11,704 nucleotides of DNA from Methanobrevibacter sp. GTDB taxonomy: Archaea > Methanobacteriota > Methanobacteria > Methanobacteriales > Methanobacteriaceae. The notes under the pieces were generated by a model that did not search any database, was not told where the DNA came from, and was given only the letters and a program-made list of their open reading frames with translations. Shown here one piece after another: positions 1 through 7,016 of the stretch. Position 1 is the first letter of the stretch. Each line of letters begins with the position of its first letter. The position numbers and the translations under genes are program-made. The stretch covers positions 1 to 11,704 of the forward strand of contig JAISIQ010000146.1 in the NCBI GenBank assembly GCA_031261945.1, given 5' to 3'.

Positions 1-191
1 GTTGTAGAATATTGATCAAAAATATCACTGTAATGACCTAATCCAGTACAACAAGACTGTTCTTGGTCAATCATATATTCAATACCCAATTTGTCAAAAA
101 TAAATTTAGTTGATGATTCAACTCCAGGATATTCAGTACTAACTAAACAGCTCTTAAAAAGTGAAATATTTTTATCAGGAATATTTTTCAT
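1..191 (-). CDS. HdrB-type (CCG-domain) heterodisulfide reductase subunit B paralogue, 5' part only
   Basis: This is the beginning of a gene that runs off the left edge of the window. The frame is open on the minus strand from a TAG at 267-269; I chose ATG at 191 because AGGT lies 7 bases before it (a TTG at 233 is the alternative). The 63 visible residues contain C-x31-CC, reading SCLVSTEYPGVES and later QSCCTGLGHYSD, which is the first half of the cysteine-rich CCG motif that binds the unusual iron-sulfur cluster in HdrB. The segment TKFIFDKLGIEY also matches the family. Canonical HdrB of methanogens begins with FLGCIMNNRYPG and has SCCPAPG, so this is a divergent paralogue rather than the main CoM-S-S-CoB reductase subunit. 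It lies directly downstream of an HdrC-type gene, the usual hdrC-hdrB order. Its exact disulfide substrate or partner cannot be told from this fragment. Confidence 0.8.
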   Translation of the reverse strand, partial: MKNIPDKNISLFKSCLVSTEYPGVESSTKFIFDKLGIEYMIDQEQSCCTGLGHYSDIFDQYST

Positions 192-447
192 TGGTTTAAC
201 CTTTGATTTTTCTATATTTTCATTATCTATCAATGAAACTCTTTTTATTTTATCATTGCCAATATACTATTAATTATTAACTTTAATTATTAACTAAATT
301 AATTATTAACTAAAATATTAGTAAAATATTAAATAAATTATTAAGTAAATTATTAAATAAATATTAAATAATTATTAATAAATTATTAAATAATTATTCT
401 AAATTAGCATATTATATATAAATATATAAGTTTTATTTGAAAGTTTA
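192..447. repeat. AT-only low-complexity spacer between hdrC-like and hdrB-like genes
   Basis: This gap of about 255 bases is nearly pure A and T with many imperfect copies of TTAATTATTAACTAAA and ATTATTAAATAA between 270 and 405. At 409-430 the run TTATATATAAATATATAA resembles an archaeal TATA box on the minus strand, so the hdrB-like gene might have its own promoter, but so much of the spacer is TATA-like that this is weak. T-rich stretches on the minus strand just after the hdrC-like stop could also end transcription. No gene is seen. Confidence 0.5.
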
Positions 448-1056
448 TTATTTCGATTTACCCTTCAATTTATCAATTCTTTTATGGAATTTTGATGTTT
501 TGAGTAATTTTCTTATTTCTTCTATTGATTTTTGAGGCATTTCAACAGACCCTAAAGAAAGTTCTTCCCTTATAGTGTCAAGATCTGCTTTAAAATCTAA
601 CCAACCTTCGATATCCTTATTAAGATCTTTAAAGAAGTATTTTGGTATTCCTCCAATTCCTATATCTAAAAAATCCTCACCAAAACTTGCAAATAGTTTT
701 AAATTTTTATCTTGTTTTTCTTCATCAATAGCTATTTGCCTTAGAATTTGGTTTATTTCACAAGGACTATTACCTGTTGCACAAACACTGTGACAAGTAT
801 AACAATAAAAACAATTCCATATATTTTCATCTTCAATAATAGAATTATCATCTTCAAGAACTTTTTCTACCATAAACCGAGGATTATAATCTGAAAATTT
901 AGCAGCAGGACACACTGAAGTACACATCCCGCATTGAACACAACGAAACAAACCTAAATCTTCAGATGCTTTAATATTATTTAAAACCTCAAAAGAAAGT
1001 TTCTTCTCTTTATTCTTTTCTTTATTTTCTTCATTATCTAAATTAATTACTCTCAT
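448..1056 (-). CDS. HdrC-type iron-sulfur protein (heterodisulfide reductase subunit C paralogue)
   Basis: A 202-residue protein with two [4Fe-4S] cluster motifs: CVQCGMCTSVCP at residues 39-50 and CFYCYTCHSVCA at 82-93, the arrangement of HdrC, which passes electrons to the HdrB catalytic subunit. The phrase IWNCFYCYTCHSVC matches the family's IWxCxxCYxCxxxC. The second motif is unusual: the proline normally following the fourth cysteine is alanine, and six residues on comes an extra cysteine (TGNSPCEI). The first 20 residues are an acidic/lysine-rich low-complexity tail; the C-terminal 80 residues are charged and predicted soluble. It precedes an HdrB-type gene at 191, so the two probably form a complex. 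I infer a paralogue of the main HdrBC pair with an unknown partner. The start region carries a 15-base tandem duplication (1048-1077) that places a second ATG in frame upstream, blocked by TAA. Confidence 0.85.
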   Translation of the reverse strand: MRVINLDNEENKEKNKEKKLSFEVLNNIKASEDLGLFRCVQCGMCTSVCPAAKFSDYNPRFMVEKVLEDDNSIIEDENIWNCFYCYTCHSVCATGNSPCEINQILRQIAIDEEKQDKNLKLFASFGEDFLDIGIGGIPKYFFKDLNKDIEGWLDFKADLDTIREELSLGSVEMPQKSIEEIRKLLKTSKFHKRIDKLKGKSK

Positions 1057-1077
1057 TGATTATACTCTCATTGATTA
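1048..1077 (-). repeat. 15-bp tandem duplication across the hdrC-like start codon
   Basis: TACTCTCATTGATTA occurs twice back to back (1048-1062 and 1063-1077, plus strand). Read on the minus strand, the downstream copy supplies the ATG at 1056. The upstream copy gives an in-frame ATG-AGA-GTA-TAA at 1071-1060, a three-codon micro-ORF that stops just before the real start. There is no strong Shine-Dalgarno site before either ATG; the GAGAG of the upstream copy, 8 bases before the second ATG, may serve. Confidence 0.85.
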
Positions 1078-1509
1078 ATTTCTTAAAATCTAAATTATAA
1101 AAATAAAAACATGAAAAACATGATAAATATAATTAAAGACTATAAAAATTATAAACAAAATAATTATAAACAAATACTACGAATAGGCAAAATACTATGA
1201 ATACAACTATAAATACAATAAATGTAACTACAATATAATAACATAAAATAATATGTTAATCCAAATATTAATAGTTATTCATTTAATAATTAATACTAAT
1301 ATTGATATTGTTATTAATATTGTTATTAATACTATTAGTATTAGTTATATTAGTATTAGTTACTATTATTAAAATATAATTAAAATAATATTTATAAAAA
1401 CAATATAACAGAACCATTATAAATAAAGATTATAATAGAAAGATTATAAAAAATATTTTAAGAATTATTAAAAACATAACAAATATAATAAATAAAAAAA
1501 GAGGGTTAA
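1057..1509. other. Divergent intergenic region between hdrC-like and sulfur-carrier genes
   Basis: About 450 bases with no supportable gene. It must hold two divergent promoters. For the plus-strand cluster a plausible TATA element is TTATAAAAAATA near 1444-1455, which would put the transcript start near 1480. For the minus-strand hdrC-like gene a TATA-like run lies near 1092-1104. Between 1285 and 1375 the DNA is made of degenerate repeats of ATTGTTATTAAT and TATTAGTATTAGTTA. Smaller direct repeats (AATTATAAACAAA near 1150-1175, AGATTATAA near 1428-1450) are also visible. The base composition makes promoter calls uncertain. Confidence 0.5.
1501..1504 (+). promoter_or_regulatory. Ribosome-binding site of the sulfur-carrier gene
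   Basis: GAGG(G) sits 5 bases before ATG 1510, after an A-rich stretch, and fixes this start. Confidence 0.7.
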
Positions 1510-1710
1510 ATGACATTTATAGTAAATTTTGAAAATAAGAAAGAAGAATATCCTTACAAACAAGGAAAAACTATACAAGATTTATTAAATGAACTTGAAA
1601 TTTCATCAGAAACACTAGTAGTTAAAAGAAATGGAGAAATTGTTATTGAAGAAACAGTGATTGAAAAAGGAGATGAAATTCAATTAATTCAGATTATCTA
1701 TGGAGGATAA
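1510..1710 (+). CDS. ThiS/MoaD-family ubiquitin-like sulfur carrier protein
   Basis: A complete 66-residue protein of the beta-grasp sulfur carrier family. It opens with a beta strand (MTFIVNFENKKEEY), has the QGKTIQDLLNELEI helix region and the strand VVKRNGEIV, and ends in IIYGG; the C-terminal Gly-Gly is the tail that is adenylated and thiocarboxylated in this family. Length fits ThiS (about 65 residues) better than MoaD (about 80). It is the first gene of a plus-strand cluster with the DUF39/methanogenesis marker 16 protein and Taw1. Because DUF39 proteins take part in sulfide-dependent homocysteine synthesis in methanogens, this carrier may be part of that sulfur relay (inference), but a thiamine, molybdopterin or tRNA-thiolation role is not excluded. 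No activating E1-like enzyme lies in the window. Confidence 0.85.
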   Translation: MTFIVNFENKKEEYPYKQGKTIQDLLNELEISSETLVVKRNGEIVIEETVIEKGDEIQLIQIIYGG

Positions 1711-1730
1711 TCTGTTAATAGCTATTTTCT

Positions 1731-1745
1731 GGAGGCATTCTTATC
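1731..1745 (+). promoter_or_regulatory. GGAGG ribosome-binding site followed by a non-standard start codon
   Basis: GGAGG at 1731-1735 is a strong Shine-Dalgarno match. No ATG, GTG or TTG follows in any frame until 1786, and none in the coding frame until 1818. At a spacing of 7 bases stands ATC (1743); ATT (1737) and CTT (1740) are the other in-frame options. The site decides that the next gene probably begins here. Confidence 0.6.
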
Positions 1746-2996
1746 TCACAAAGAAATTTAGAAGAAATTAAAGAAAAAATAAAAAATGGTGATGCAAACA
1801 TTTTCACAGTTCAGGAGATGAAGAAATTTATTGAAAATGATGAAAAATTATCATTTGAAGAAGTTGATGTTGTAACAACTGGAACTTGTGGGATAATGTC
1901 TGGAACAGCAGCTATTTTACATATTGGAGTTTCAGAACCTGGTGAATTTAAAAAAGCAAAAGCTATTTCTTTAAATGGAGTTCCTGCATTTCCAGGACCA
2001 TGCCCTAATGAGTTATTAGGTTCTGTTGATCTTATAGTCTATGGAACTAAACAAAGTATTAATGACCCTAATTATGGCGGAGGCTTTTTATTTAAAGATA
2101 TATTAGAAGGAAAAGAAATTAATGTTGAAGTAGAATCAATTGAAGGGAAAAAAATAGAAGCTACTATTGATATTGAAGATATTAGCAGAGGAGAAATGAT
2201 TGGAAGTAGAATGGCATTTAAAAATTATACTGCTTTTACAAATCCCAGTGGAAAAGAAGCAAAATCTATTTTTAGTGGAATTCCAATGAAAGGCAAATTG
2301 AATCAATTTTCATTTTCTGGATGTGGAGAATATAATCCTTTAGAAAATGACCCACATCAAGAAATTATAAATGAAGGAAAGAAAGTATTACTCAATGGTT
2401 CTCAAGGAAGAATTTTAGGTAATGGAACAAGAAGCACAGCAGAAAAACCAAATTTAATGTTAAGTGCTAATTTACTTGAAATGGATTCTGAATATCTTGG
2501 AGGATTTAAAACTGGAGCAGGGCCTGAAATATATGATACAATAGCTATTCCTATACCTATTTTAAATGAAGAAATATTTAATAATTTATTTATTCGTGAC
2601 AATGATATTACTCTTCCAGTAGCAGATATTCATGGACGACATTTACCAATTTCTGAAATTAGCTATGAAGAAGTTTGGAAAAATACTGATTCACGCCCCA
2701 TTTTTGTAAAGGATACTTTTGATCCTGAAAAAAATAAAATAGCTAAAAATAGCTGCCCTACAAATGCAATTAATGATAATGGAACAATAAATATGGAAAA
2801 TTGTTTTGGTTGTGGATTATGTTCTATATTAACAAATAATAAAACTTATAAAATGAATTTAGGAACTGTGGATCTCGATATTGATAATGAAAAACATAAT
2901 ATCCCAATTACATGTAGACAATCAGATCGTCAAAGAGCTAAAAAGCTTACAAGCAAATTAAAAGATTTAATTTTAAAAGAAATATTCGAATTATAA
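1743..2996 (+). CDS. DUF39 / methanogenesis marker 16 protein (homocysteine biosynthesis family) with C-terminal iron-sulfur domain
   Basis: A protein of about 417 residues. DUF39 (COG1900) proteins are required with a ferredoxin-like partner for homocysteine formation from sulfide and aspartate semialdehyde in methanogens; here both parts are in one chain, as in methanogenesis marker 16. Counting from the first ATG (1818), the core shows TGTCGIMSGTAA (C24), FPGPCPNELLG (C62) and FSGCGEYNP (C169), and the tail has CPTNAI (C313) with CFGCGLC (C329, C332, C335), a ferredoxin-type cluster. The frame is open back to a TAG at 1719, and the upstream codons read NLEEIKEKIKNGDANIF, resembling the family's N-terminus, so 1818 is probably internal: AGGAG touches that ATG with no spacing. 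I place the start at ATC 1743 with GGAGG 7 bases upstream; ATT 1737 is possible. It lies about 30 bases after the sulfur carrier and 12 bases before taw1. Confidence 0.85.
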   Translation: MSQRNLEEIKEKIKNGDANIFTVQEMKKFIENDEKLSFEEVDVVTTGTCGIMSGTAAILHIGVSEPGEFKKAKAISLNGVPAFPGPCPNELLGSVDLIVYGTKQSINDPNYGGGFLFKDILEGKEINVEVESIEGKKIEATIDIEDISRGEMIGSRMAFKNYTAFTNPSGKEAKSIFSGIPMKGKLNQFSFSGCGEYNPLENDPHQEIINEGKKVLLNGSQGRILGNGTRSTAEKPNLMLSANLLEMDSEYLGGFKTGAGPEIYDTIAIPIPILNEEIFNNLFIRDNDITLPVADIHGRHLPISEISYEEVWKNTDSRPIFVKDTFDPEKNKIAKNSCPTNAINDNGTINMENCFGCGLCSILTNNKTYKMNLGTVDLDIDNEKHNIPITCRQSDRQRAKKLTSKLKDLILKEIFEL

Positions 2997-3008
2997 TTAA
3001 TAGATAAA

Positions 3009-3923
3009 ATGACACTAAATTTAGAAGAACAAGAAAAATTAGAAAAAAGCGGTTATAGATTTGTTGGAAATAATGGACATGCTGCTGCAAAAATCTGTCA
3101 TTGGACTAAAAAAAGTCTTTTAAATGAAGGAGTTTGTTATAAAGAGAAGTTTTATGGTATTGAAAGCCATAGATGTCTTCAAATGTCTCCAGCTGTTCCT
3201 TTCTGTCATCAAAAATGTTCTTTTTGTTGGAGAGATTTATCTTTAACAAAAACAGAATGGGAAGGAGATTATGATGATCCTAAAACCATAATTGATCAAG
3301 CTATTGCCGCTCAAAATCAGCTATTATGTGGATTTTTTGGAAATGATAACGCAGACTCAAAAAAGCTTATTGAATCAAAAGAACCAAATAATGCAGCTAT
3401 TTCTTTAGCTGGAGAACCACTACTATATCCAGATATTGATGAATTGATCTTCGAATTTAAAAAAAGAAATTTTACTACTTTTCTTGTGAGTAATGGCTTA
3501 ATGTGGGAAAAATTAAGAAATCTTGAAAACGAGCCAACTCAGTTATATCTATCTTTAGATGCTCCTAATAAAAAAATATATAATGGATTATGCAATCCTC
3601 AAATAGAAGATAGTTGGGATAAAATAAACAAATCACTTGAAACAATTAGTACTTTTGATTCAAGAACATGTATAAGAACTACATGTGTAAAAGATAAAAA
3701 TATGATTAATCCAGAAGACTATGGAAAATTAATAAAAAAAGCTAATCCTGATTATGTAGAAATTAAAGCATATATGTGTGTAGGATATTCAAGAGAACGA
3801 TTAACATTAGATAATATGCCAGAATTCCAAGAAGTTTATGATTTTGCTTCAAAAATAGCTAAAGAATGTGATAAAGAAATAATTAATGATTCTGAAATAA
3901 GTAGAGTTATATTATTAGAATAA
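3009..3923 (+). CDS. taw1: tRNA 4-demethylwyosine synthase Taw1 (archaeal TYW1), radical SAM
   Basis: A 304-residue radical SAM enzyme that builds the tricyclic wyosine core on guanosine 37 of tRNA-Phe from N1-methylguanosine and pyruvate. The radical SAM cluster motif is CHQKCSFCW with cysteines 66, 70 and 73 (CX3CX2C). Three further cysteines at 30, 43 and 56, evenly spaced by 13, match the second [4Fe-4S] cluster of archaeal TYW1 that contacts pyruvate. Other family landmarks are SLAGEPLLYPDI, TTFLVSNG, LYLSLDAP and EIKAYMCVGYSR. Length equals that of other archaeal Taw1 proteins, which lack the flavodoxin domain of the eukaryotic enzyme. ATG 3009 follows the DUF39 stop by 12 bases without a clear Shine-Dalgarno site, so translation is probably coupled to the gene before. 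The gene ends convergently with sucC. Confidence 0.95.
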   Translation: MTLNLEEQEKLEKSGYRFVGNNGHAAAKICHWTKKSLLNEGVCYKEKFYGIESHRCLQMSPAVPFCHQKCSFCWRDLSLTKTEWEGDYDDPKTIIDQAIAAQNQLLCGFFGNDNADSKKLIESKEPNNAAISLAGEPLLYPDIDELIFEFKKRNFTTFLVSNGLMWEKLRNLENEPTQLYLSLDAPNKKIYNGLCNPQIEDSWDKINKSLETISTFDSRTCIRTTCVKDKNMINPEDYGKLIKKANPDYVEIKAYMCVGYSRERLTLDNMPEFQEVYDFASKIAKECDKEIINDSEISRVILLE

Positions 3924-4037
3924 AAGAATAAAAGGATAACTGATAAAAGAATAACTAAAAAATAAAAAATAAAAAGAAGTAAAAAATAATATGATAATAT
4001 AATAAAAAATTAATAAAAAATATAAAAATAAGGAATA
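3924..4037 (-). terminator. U-rich termination zone for sucC in the convergent spacer
   Basis: Downstream of the sucC stop, the minus strand carries several T runs of 5 to 6 bases (for example around 3956-3975 and 4004-4025) without an obvious GC stem, the usual form of archaeal transcription end sites. The plus strand is A-rich here, so no comparable U-tract is visible for taw1. Confidence 0.5.
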
Positions 4038-5147
4038 TTAAACTACTAATGAATCTCTAATTTCAACAGCTTTCTTAGCTGCTTTTTCCATTGAGATTTC
4101 ATAAGGAATTCCTGCTTCTTCTAATAGCTTTTGTCCTTCTTCTTCATTTGTTCCAGTTAATCTAATAACTATATTTATTTTCCTTTTTGAAGAGTTTAAA
4201 GCATTGATAACACCCTTAGCAACATCATCTGCTCTTGTTATGCCTCCAAGAACATTTAAGAAAACTACTTTTACAGGAGGATAATTTAAAACTAAATTTA
4301 AAGCTTTTTTAATTGTATCTTCAGAAGCACCCCCACCAATATCTAAGAAAGTTGCAGGTTTACCTCCATTGAGCTTTATCATATCCATTCCAGTTAATGT
4401 GAGTCCAGCTCCATTTCCAATAACAGCAATATCTCCCTCAAGCTTTACAAAAGCAAAATCTTTCTGTTTGAAATTATTTGTTTCCATTGAATCTTTATGA
4501 CGGAACAATGCATCATTTTCAATTTCTAATTTTGCATCTGCAGCTATTAATCCTTCATCTGTAAGAATTAGTGGATTAATTTCAGCTACTTGAGCATCAT
4601 AAGTTTTAAAGACATCATATAATTTTAAAATAATTGACCCTACTTGAGAAATGAGTTTTGGACCAACACCCATTTTTCTAGCTATTTCTCTTGATTCATA
4701 AGGTAGAAATTCTTCTAATGGCTCTTTGTGATATTTGATGATTTTTTCAGGGTTTGAAACAGCTAATTGCTCAATATCCACCCCTCCTTCAGAACTTGCC
4801 ATTATAATTGGTTTTTTTGCTGCTCTATCAATAGAAACACTTAAAAAGAATTCTTCTTTGATTTCTGCTTTTTTTTCTATGAGAACATGTTTTACTTTTT
4901 CTCCTTTAATTTCAAGATCAAGGAGTTCTTTAGCTCTTTCAAATGTTTCACCAGGATTATCTGCAAATTTTATTCCACCTGCTTTTCCTCTTCCACCAGT
5001 TAATACTTGAGCTTTTATTGCTACTGGAACCCCCATTTCAGTAGCTATTTCCATTGCTTCTTCTGGAGAATAAGCTACATGACCTTCTAATATATTGATT
5101 CCTGATTTTTTAAAGATTTTTTTTGCATTATGTTCAAAGAATTTCAT
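4038..5147 (-). CDS. sucC: Succinate-CoA ligase (ADP-forming), beta subunit
   Basis: A complete 369-residue ATP-grasp protein, close to the family length. It pairs with SucD to interconvert succinate plus CoA and succinyl-CoA with ATP; in methanogens the succinyl-CoA feeds 2-oxoglutarate synthase. Visible landmarks are MKFFEHNAKKIFKKSGI at the N-terminus, the nucleotide-binding stretch KAQVLTGGRGKAGGIK (residues about 45-60), the metal-binding EINPLI near residue 190, GNGAGLTLTGMDMI, the CoA/alpha-subunit contact segment FLDIGGGAS and LNVLGGITRADDVA. The start is set by AGGAG about 10 bases before ATG 5147. It is the last gene of the kor operon, 90 bases after korC. No sucD is present in the window, so the partner must be elsewhere. 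The ribosome-binding region is duplicated (see 5146-5193). Confidence 0.95.
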   Translation of the reverse strand: MKFFEHNAKKIFKKSGINILEGHVAYSPEEAMEIATEMGVPVAIKAQVLTGGRGKAGGIKFADNPGETFERAKELLDLEIKGEKVKHVLIEKKAEIKEEFFLSVSIDRAAKKPIIMASSEGGVDIEQLAVSNPEKIIKYHKEPLEEFLPYESREIARKMGVGPKLISQVGSIILKLYDVFKTYDAQVAEINPLILTDEGLIAADAKLEIENDALFRHKDSMETNNFKQKDFAFVKLEGDIAVIGNGAGLTLTGMDMIKLNGGKPATFLDIGGGASEDTIKKALNLVLNYPPVKVVFLNVLGGITRADDVAKGVINALNSSKRKINIVIRLTGTNEEEGQKLLEEAGIPYEISMEKAAKKAVEIRDSLVV

Positions 5148-5193
5148 TATAAAACTTCTCCTCGATACTTCTATTGATTATAAAACTTCTCCT
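5146..5193 (-). repeat. 17-bp direct repeat duplicating the sucC ribosome-binding region
   Basis: ATTATAAAACTTCTCCT occurs at 5146-5162 and again at 5177-5193, 31 bases apart. On the minus strand each copy reads AGGAGAAGTTTTATAAT; the downstream copy leads into the sucC ATG, while the upstream copy ends in ATC instead of ATG. The duplicated Shine-Dalgarno upstream has no start codon of its own. Confidence 0.85.
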
Positions 5194-5237
5194 TTTTTCT
5201 CTTTTCTTTTTTTCCTTGTTTAGTTAATATATCTAAA

Positions 5238-5786
5238 TTAACCATCCATAGCATAGCCAGCTTCAAAAGCTTTTATGTTTTTATCTTCAGTTCCAGGAGG
5301 AACACTATCTAAAATAGCTTCTTTAACAGCATCATAAGATACAACTTTTGTTATATTAGTAATAGCCCCAATCATTACAATATTTGCTACAATTCTAAGA
5401 CCAATATCATTTTGAGCTGTTTGAGTAGCTTTTGCACGAAATAGCTTAATTTTATGTTGTTTTACGAAATCAGCTATTTCTGTCTCATCAATCATGTCTG
5501 GGTCTATTATAAGTATCCCTTCATCTTTTAAATCGCCCATATATTTCATTAATGCCTCGTGAGACATAGCTACTAAAATATCAGGATTTTGAACCTTAGG
5601 ATACTGGATTTCTTCATCACTAATAACTATTTCTGTTCTTGAAGCCCCTCCACGAGCTTCTGGACCATAAGATTGAGTTTGAACTGCATTTATCCCATCA
5701 AAAAGAGAAGCAGCTTTTCCAATGATAATTCCTGCAAGGATAACTCCCTGACCCCCAAATCCTGCTATTCTGATTTCTTTTCTCAT
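5238..5786 (-). CDS. korC: 2-oxoglutarate:ferredoxin oxidoreductase, gamma subunit
   Basis: A complete 182-residue gamma subunit of the 2-oxoacid:ferredoxin oxidoreductase family. The N-terminal glycine-rich IAGFGGQGVILAGIIIGKAA and the following QSYGPEARGGASRTEIVISDEEI are the family signature; DILVAMSHEAL and VPPGTEDKNIKAFEAGY near the end also fit. Together with KorA, KorB and KorD it makes 2-oxoglutarate from succinyl-CoA, CO2 and reduced ferredoxin in the biosynthetic direction. The start ATG 5786 has AAGGAG 6 bases upstream. It sits between korB and sucC in the operon, but an unusually long triplet-repeat spacer of about 260 bases separates it from korB. Confidence 0.95.
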   Translation of the reverse strand: MRKEIRIAGFGGQGVILAGIIIGKAASLFDGINAVQTQSYGPEARGGASRTEIVISDEEIQYPKVQNPDILVAMSHEALMKYMGDLKDEGILIIDPDMIDETEIADFVKQHKIKLFRAKATQTAQNDIGLRIVANIVMIGAITNITKVVSYDAVKEAILDSVPPGTEDKNIKAFEAGYAMDG

Positions 5787-6050
5787 GCTATCTCCTTAAT
5801 CATTTTTAATATTATTTTAATATTATTAAAATTATTATTATTATTATTATTATTATTAATAATATTATTAATATTAATATTATTTGTTATTATTGTTATT
5901 ATTAGTATTAGTATTAGTATTAATAGTAGTATTAATATTATTATTAGTATTAATATCAGTGATAGTATTAGCAATATTATTGTTATTAATATTAATTAAT
6001 ATAATATAATTTTAATAAATTTTAATATAATTATAATTATACTTATAATA
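5787..6050. repeat. Triplet-repeat tract inside the kor operon, between korB and korC
   Basis: This stretch consists almost wholly of degenerate ATT/AGT-type triplets. A perfect (ATT)9 lies at 5831-5857, followed by TTGTTATTA, TATTAGTATTAG and TTAATATTAG variants up to about 5995. Because of the 3-base periodicity both strands are free of stops over long runs; on the minus strand a 63-codon frame (5783-5974) would read hydrophobic residues followed by poly-Asn and ends at a TGA overlapping the korC ATG. I take this as slippage-expanded spacer, not a gene. Functional signals seen are only the korC ribosome-binding site near 5793-5797. Confidence 0.8.
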
Positions 6051-7004
6051 TTAATATTCTAACTTAGATAAATACGCTGATTTTGTTGCGTGTTCTTCAC
6101 CACATTGCTGTTTTGAAAGGTTACAAACATTATCACTAAATTCAGCTCTTTTTTTATTTATAAATTCTCCTACAATAATTTTTCCTATTAATTCATCTTC
6201 TTTTCCATCAGCTATTAATTTATCTGCTTTTCTTTTATTGATTGCATTTTCTTTAAAAGATTTAACCATATCAACAGGAGTTCTAAGTTTATTTTTTCTT
6301 CCGAAATAAGTAGGACATTGGGAAACTACCTCAACAAATGAAAATCCCGGGTTGTTCAGAGCCTTTTTTATTGAATTTGAAAGTTGAAGAGGTTGAATAG
6401 TTGTCCATCTTGCTACATAACTTGCACCTGCAGCAACAACCAATTCTGATAAGTTGAAAGGTTTATCCCTTGTTCCATAAGGAGCAGTTGTTCCAATACT
6501 TCCTTCTGGAGAAGTGGGACTTATTTGGCCTCCAGTCATTCCATAAATAGTATTATTAATACAAATTACAGTGAGATTTATATTTCTTCTTGCGGCATGA
6601 ATAAGATGATTTCCACCAATAGAAGCAGCATCACCATCACCAGTAAAAACAACAACATTTAAATCAGGATTTCCAACTTTTAAACCTGTTGCAAAACTAA
6701 TAGCTCTTCCATGAGTAGTATGAAGAGAATCGCATTTAACATATCCAGGAATTCTTGATGAGCAACCAATTCCAGAAACCATAGCTATTTCTTTTAAATC
6801 AATACCTTCTGATTCCATTCCTCTAAAAAAGCTATTTAATATTGTTCCATTACCACAACCCGGACAAAATATATTAGGAAGTCTATCTTTTCGAAGATAT
6901 TTCATATAAGGATGTTCTAAGTTAGGATGTTCTGATTCAGAAGATTCTAAGTTATTTGAGGTATTTGTATCAATTTTATTATTATTTTCATTATTATTTG
7001 TAAT
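6051..7004 (-). CDS. korB: 2-oxoglutarate:ferredoxin oxidoreductase, beta subunit (thiamine diphosphate-binding)
   Basis: The thiamine diphosphate subunit. Counting from the first ATG (6905; 284 residues): FCPGCGNG at 13-20, the ThDP/Mg motif GDGDAASIGGNH at 89-100 and NNTIYGMTGGQ at 117-127, SYVARWTT and SFVEVVSQCPTYFGRKN. The frame stays open upstream of 6905 to a TAG at 7020-7022, encoding about 33 more residues that end in EHPNLEHPY directly before MKYLRKDRLP; family proteins typically carry an HPxxKYLR segment, so 6905 is probably internal. A strong GGAGGG (7011-7016) stands 6 bases before ATT 7004; no ATG, GTG or TTG is available in frame there. I therefore extend to 7004, with AUU initiation inferred; 6905 is the conservative start but has no ribosome-binding site. 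The extension is Asn/Ser/Glu-rich. The gene follows korA by about 25 bases. Confidence 0.9.
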   Translation of the reverse strand: MTNNNENNNKIDTNTSNNLESSESEHPNLEHPYMKYLRKDRLPNIFCPGCGNGTILNSFFRGMESEGIDLKEIAMVSGIGCSSRIPGYVKCDSLHTTHGRAISFATGLKVGNPDLNVVVFTGDGDAASIGGNHLIHAARRNINLTVICINNTIYGMTGGQISPTSPEGSIGTTAPYGTRDKPFNLSELVVAAGASYVARWTTIQPLQLSNSIKKALNNPGFSFVEVVSQCPTYFGRKNKLRTPVDMVKSFKENAINKRKADKLIADGKEDELIGKIIVGEFINKKRAEFSDNVCNLSKQQCGEEHATKSAYLSKLEY

Positions 7005-7010
7005 TTTAAT

Positions 7011-7016
7011 CCCTCC
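7011..7016 (-). promoter_or_regulatory. korB ribosome-binding site with ATT at start position
   Basis: GGAGGG between the korA stop (7029-7031) and the korB frame. Seven bases separate GGAGG from ATT 7004. The only nearby ATG (6991-6989) is in another frame and opens a 14-codon ORF ending in TAG. Confidence 0.6.

Noticed and set aside
91..273. 60-codon plus-strand ORF
   Set aside because: It is antisense to the HdrB-type frame, which shows the family cysteine motif; the plus-strand product is a hydrophobic shadow.
270..405. Possible CRISPR-like repeats
   Set aside because: The repeats are irregular AT slippage units without constant length or unique spacers.
1815..1820. AGGAG directly before ATG 1818 as the true start of the DUF39 gene
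   Set aside because: There is no spacing between the Shine-Dalgarno and the ATG, and conserved-looking codons continue upstream to a proper GGAGG.
5783..5974. 63-codon minus-strand ORF with poly-Asn, ending in ATGA at the korC start
   Set aside because: The overlap with korC is suggestive, but the protein is pure repeat sequence with no ribosome-binding site before its ATG, so I treat it as chance.
5673..5999. 108-codon plus-strand ORF rich in Leu/Ile
   Set aside because: It is the triplet-repeat tract plus the antisense of korC; the lack of stops comes from 3-base periodicity.
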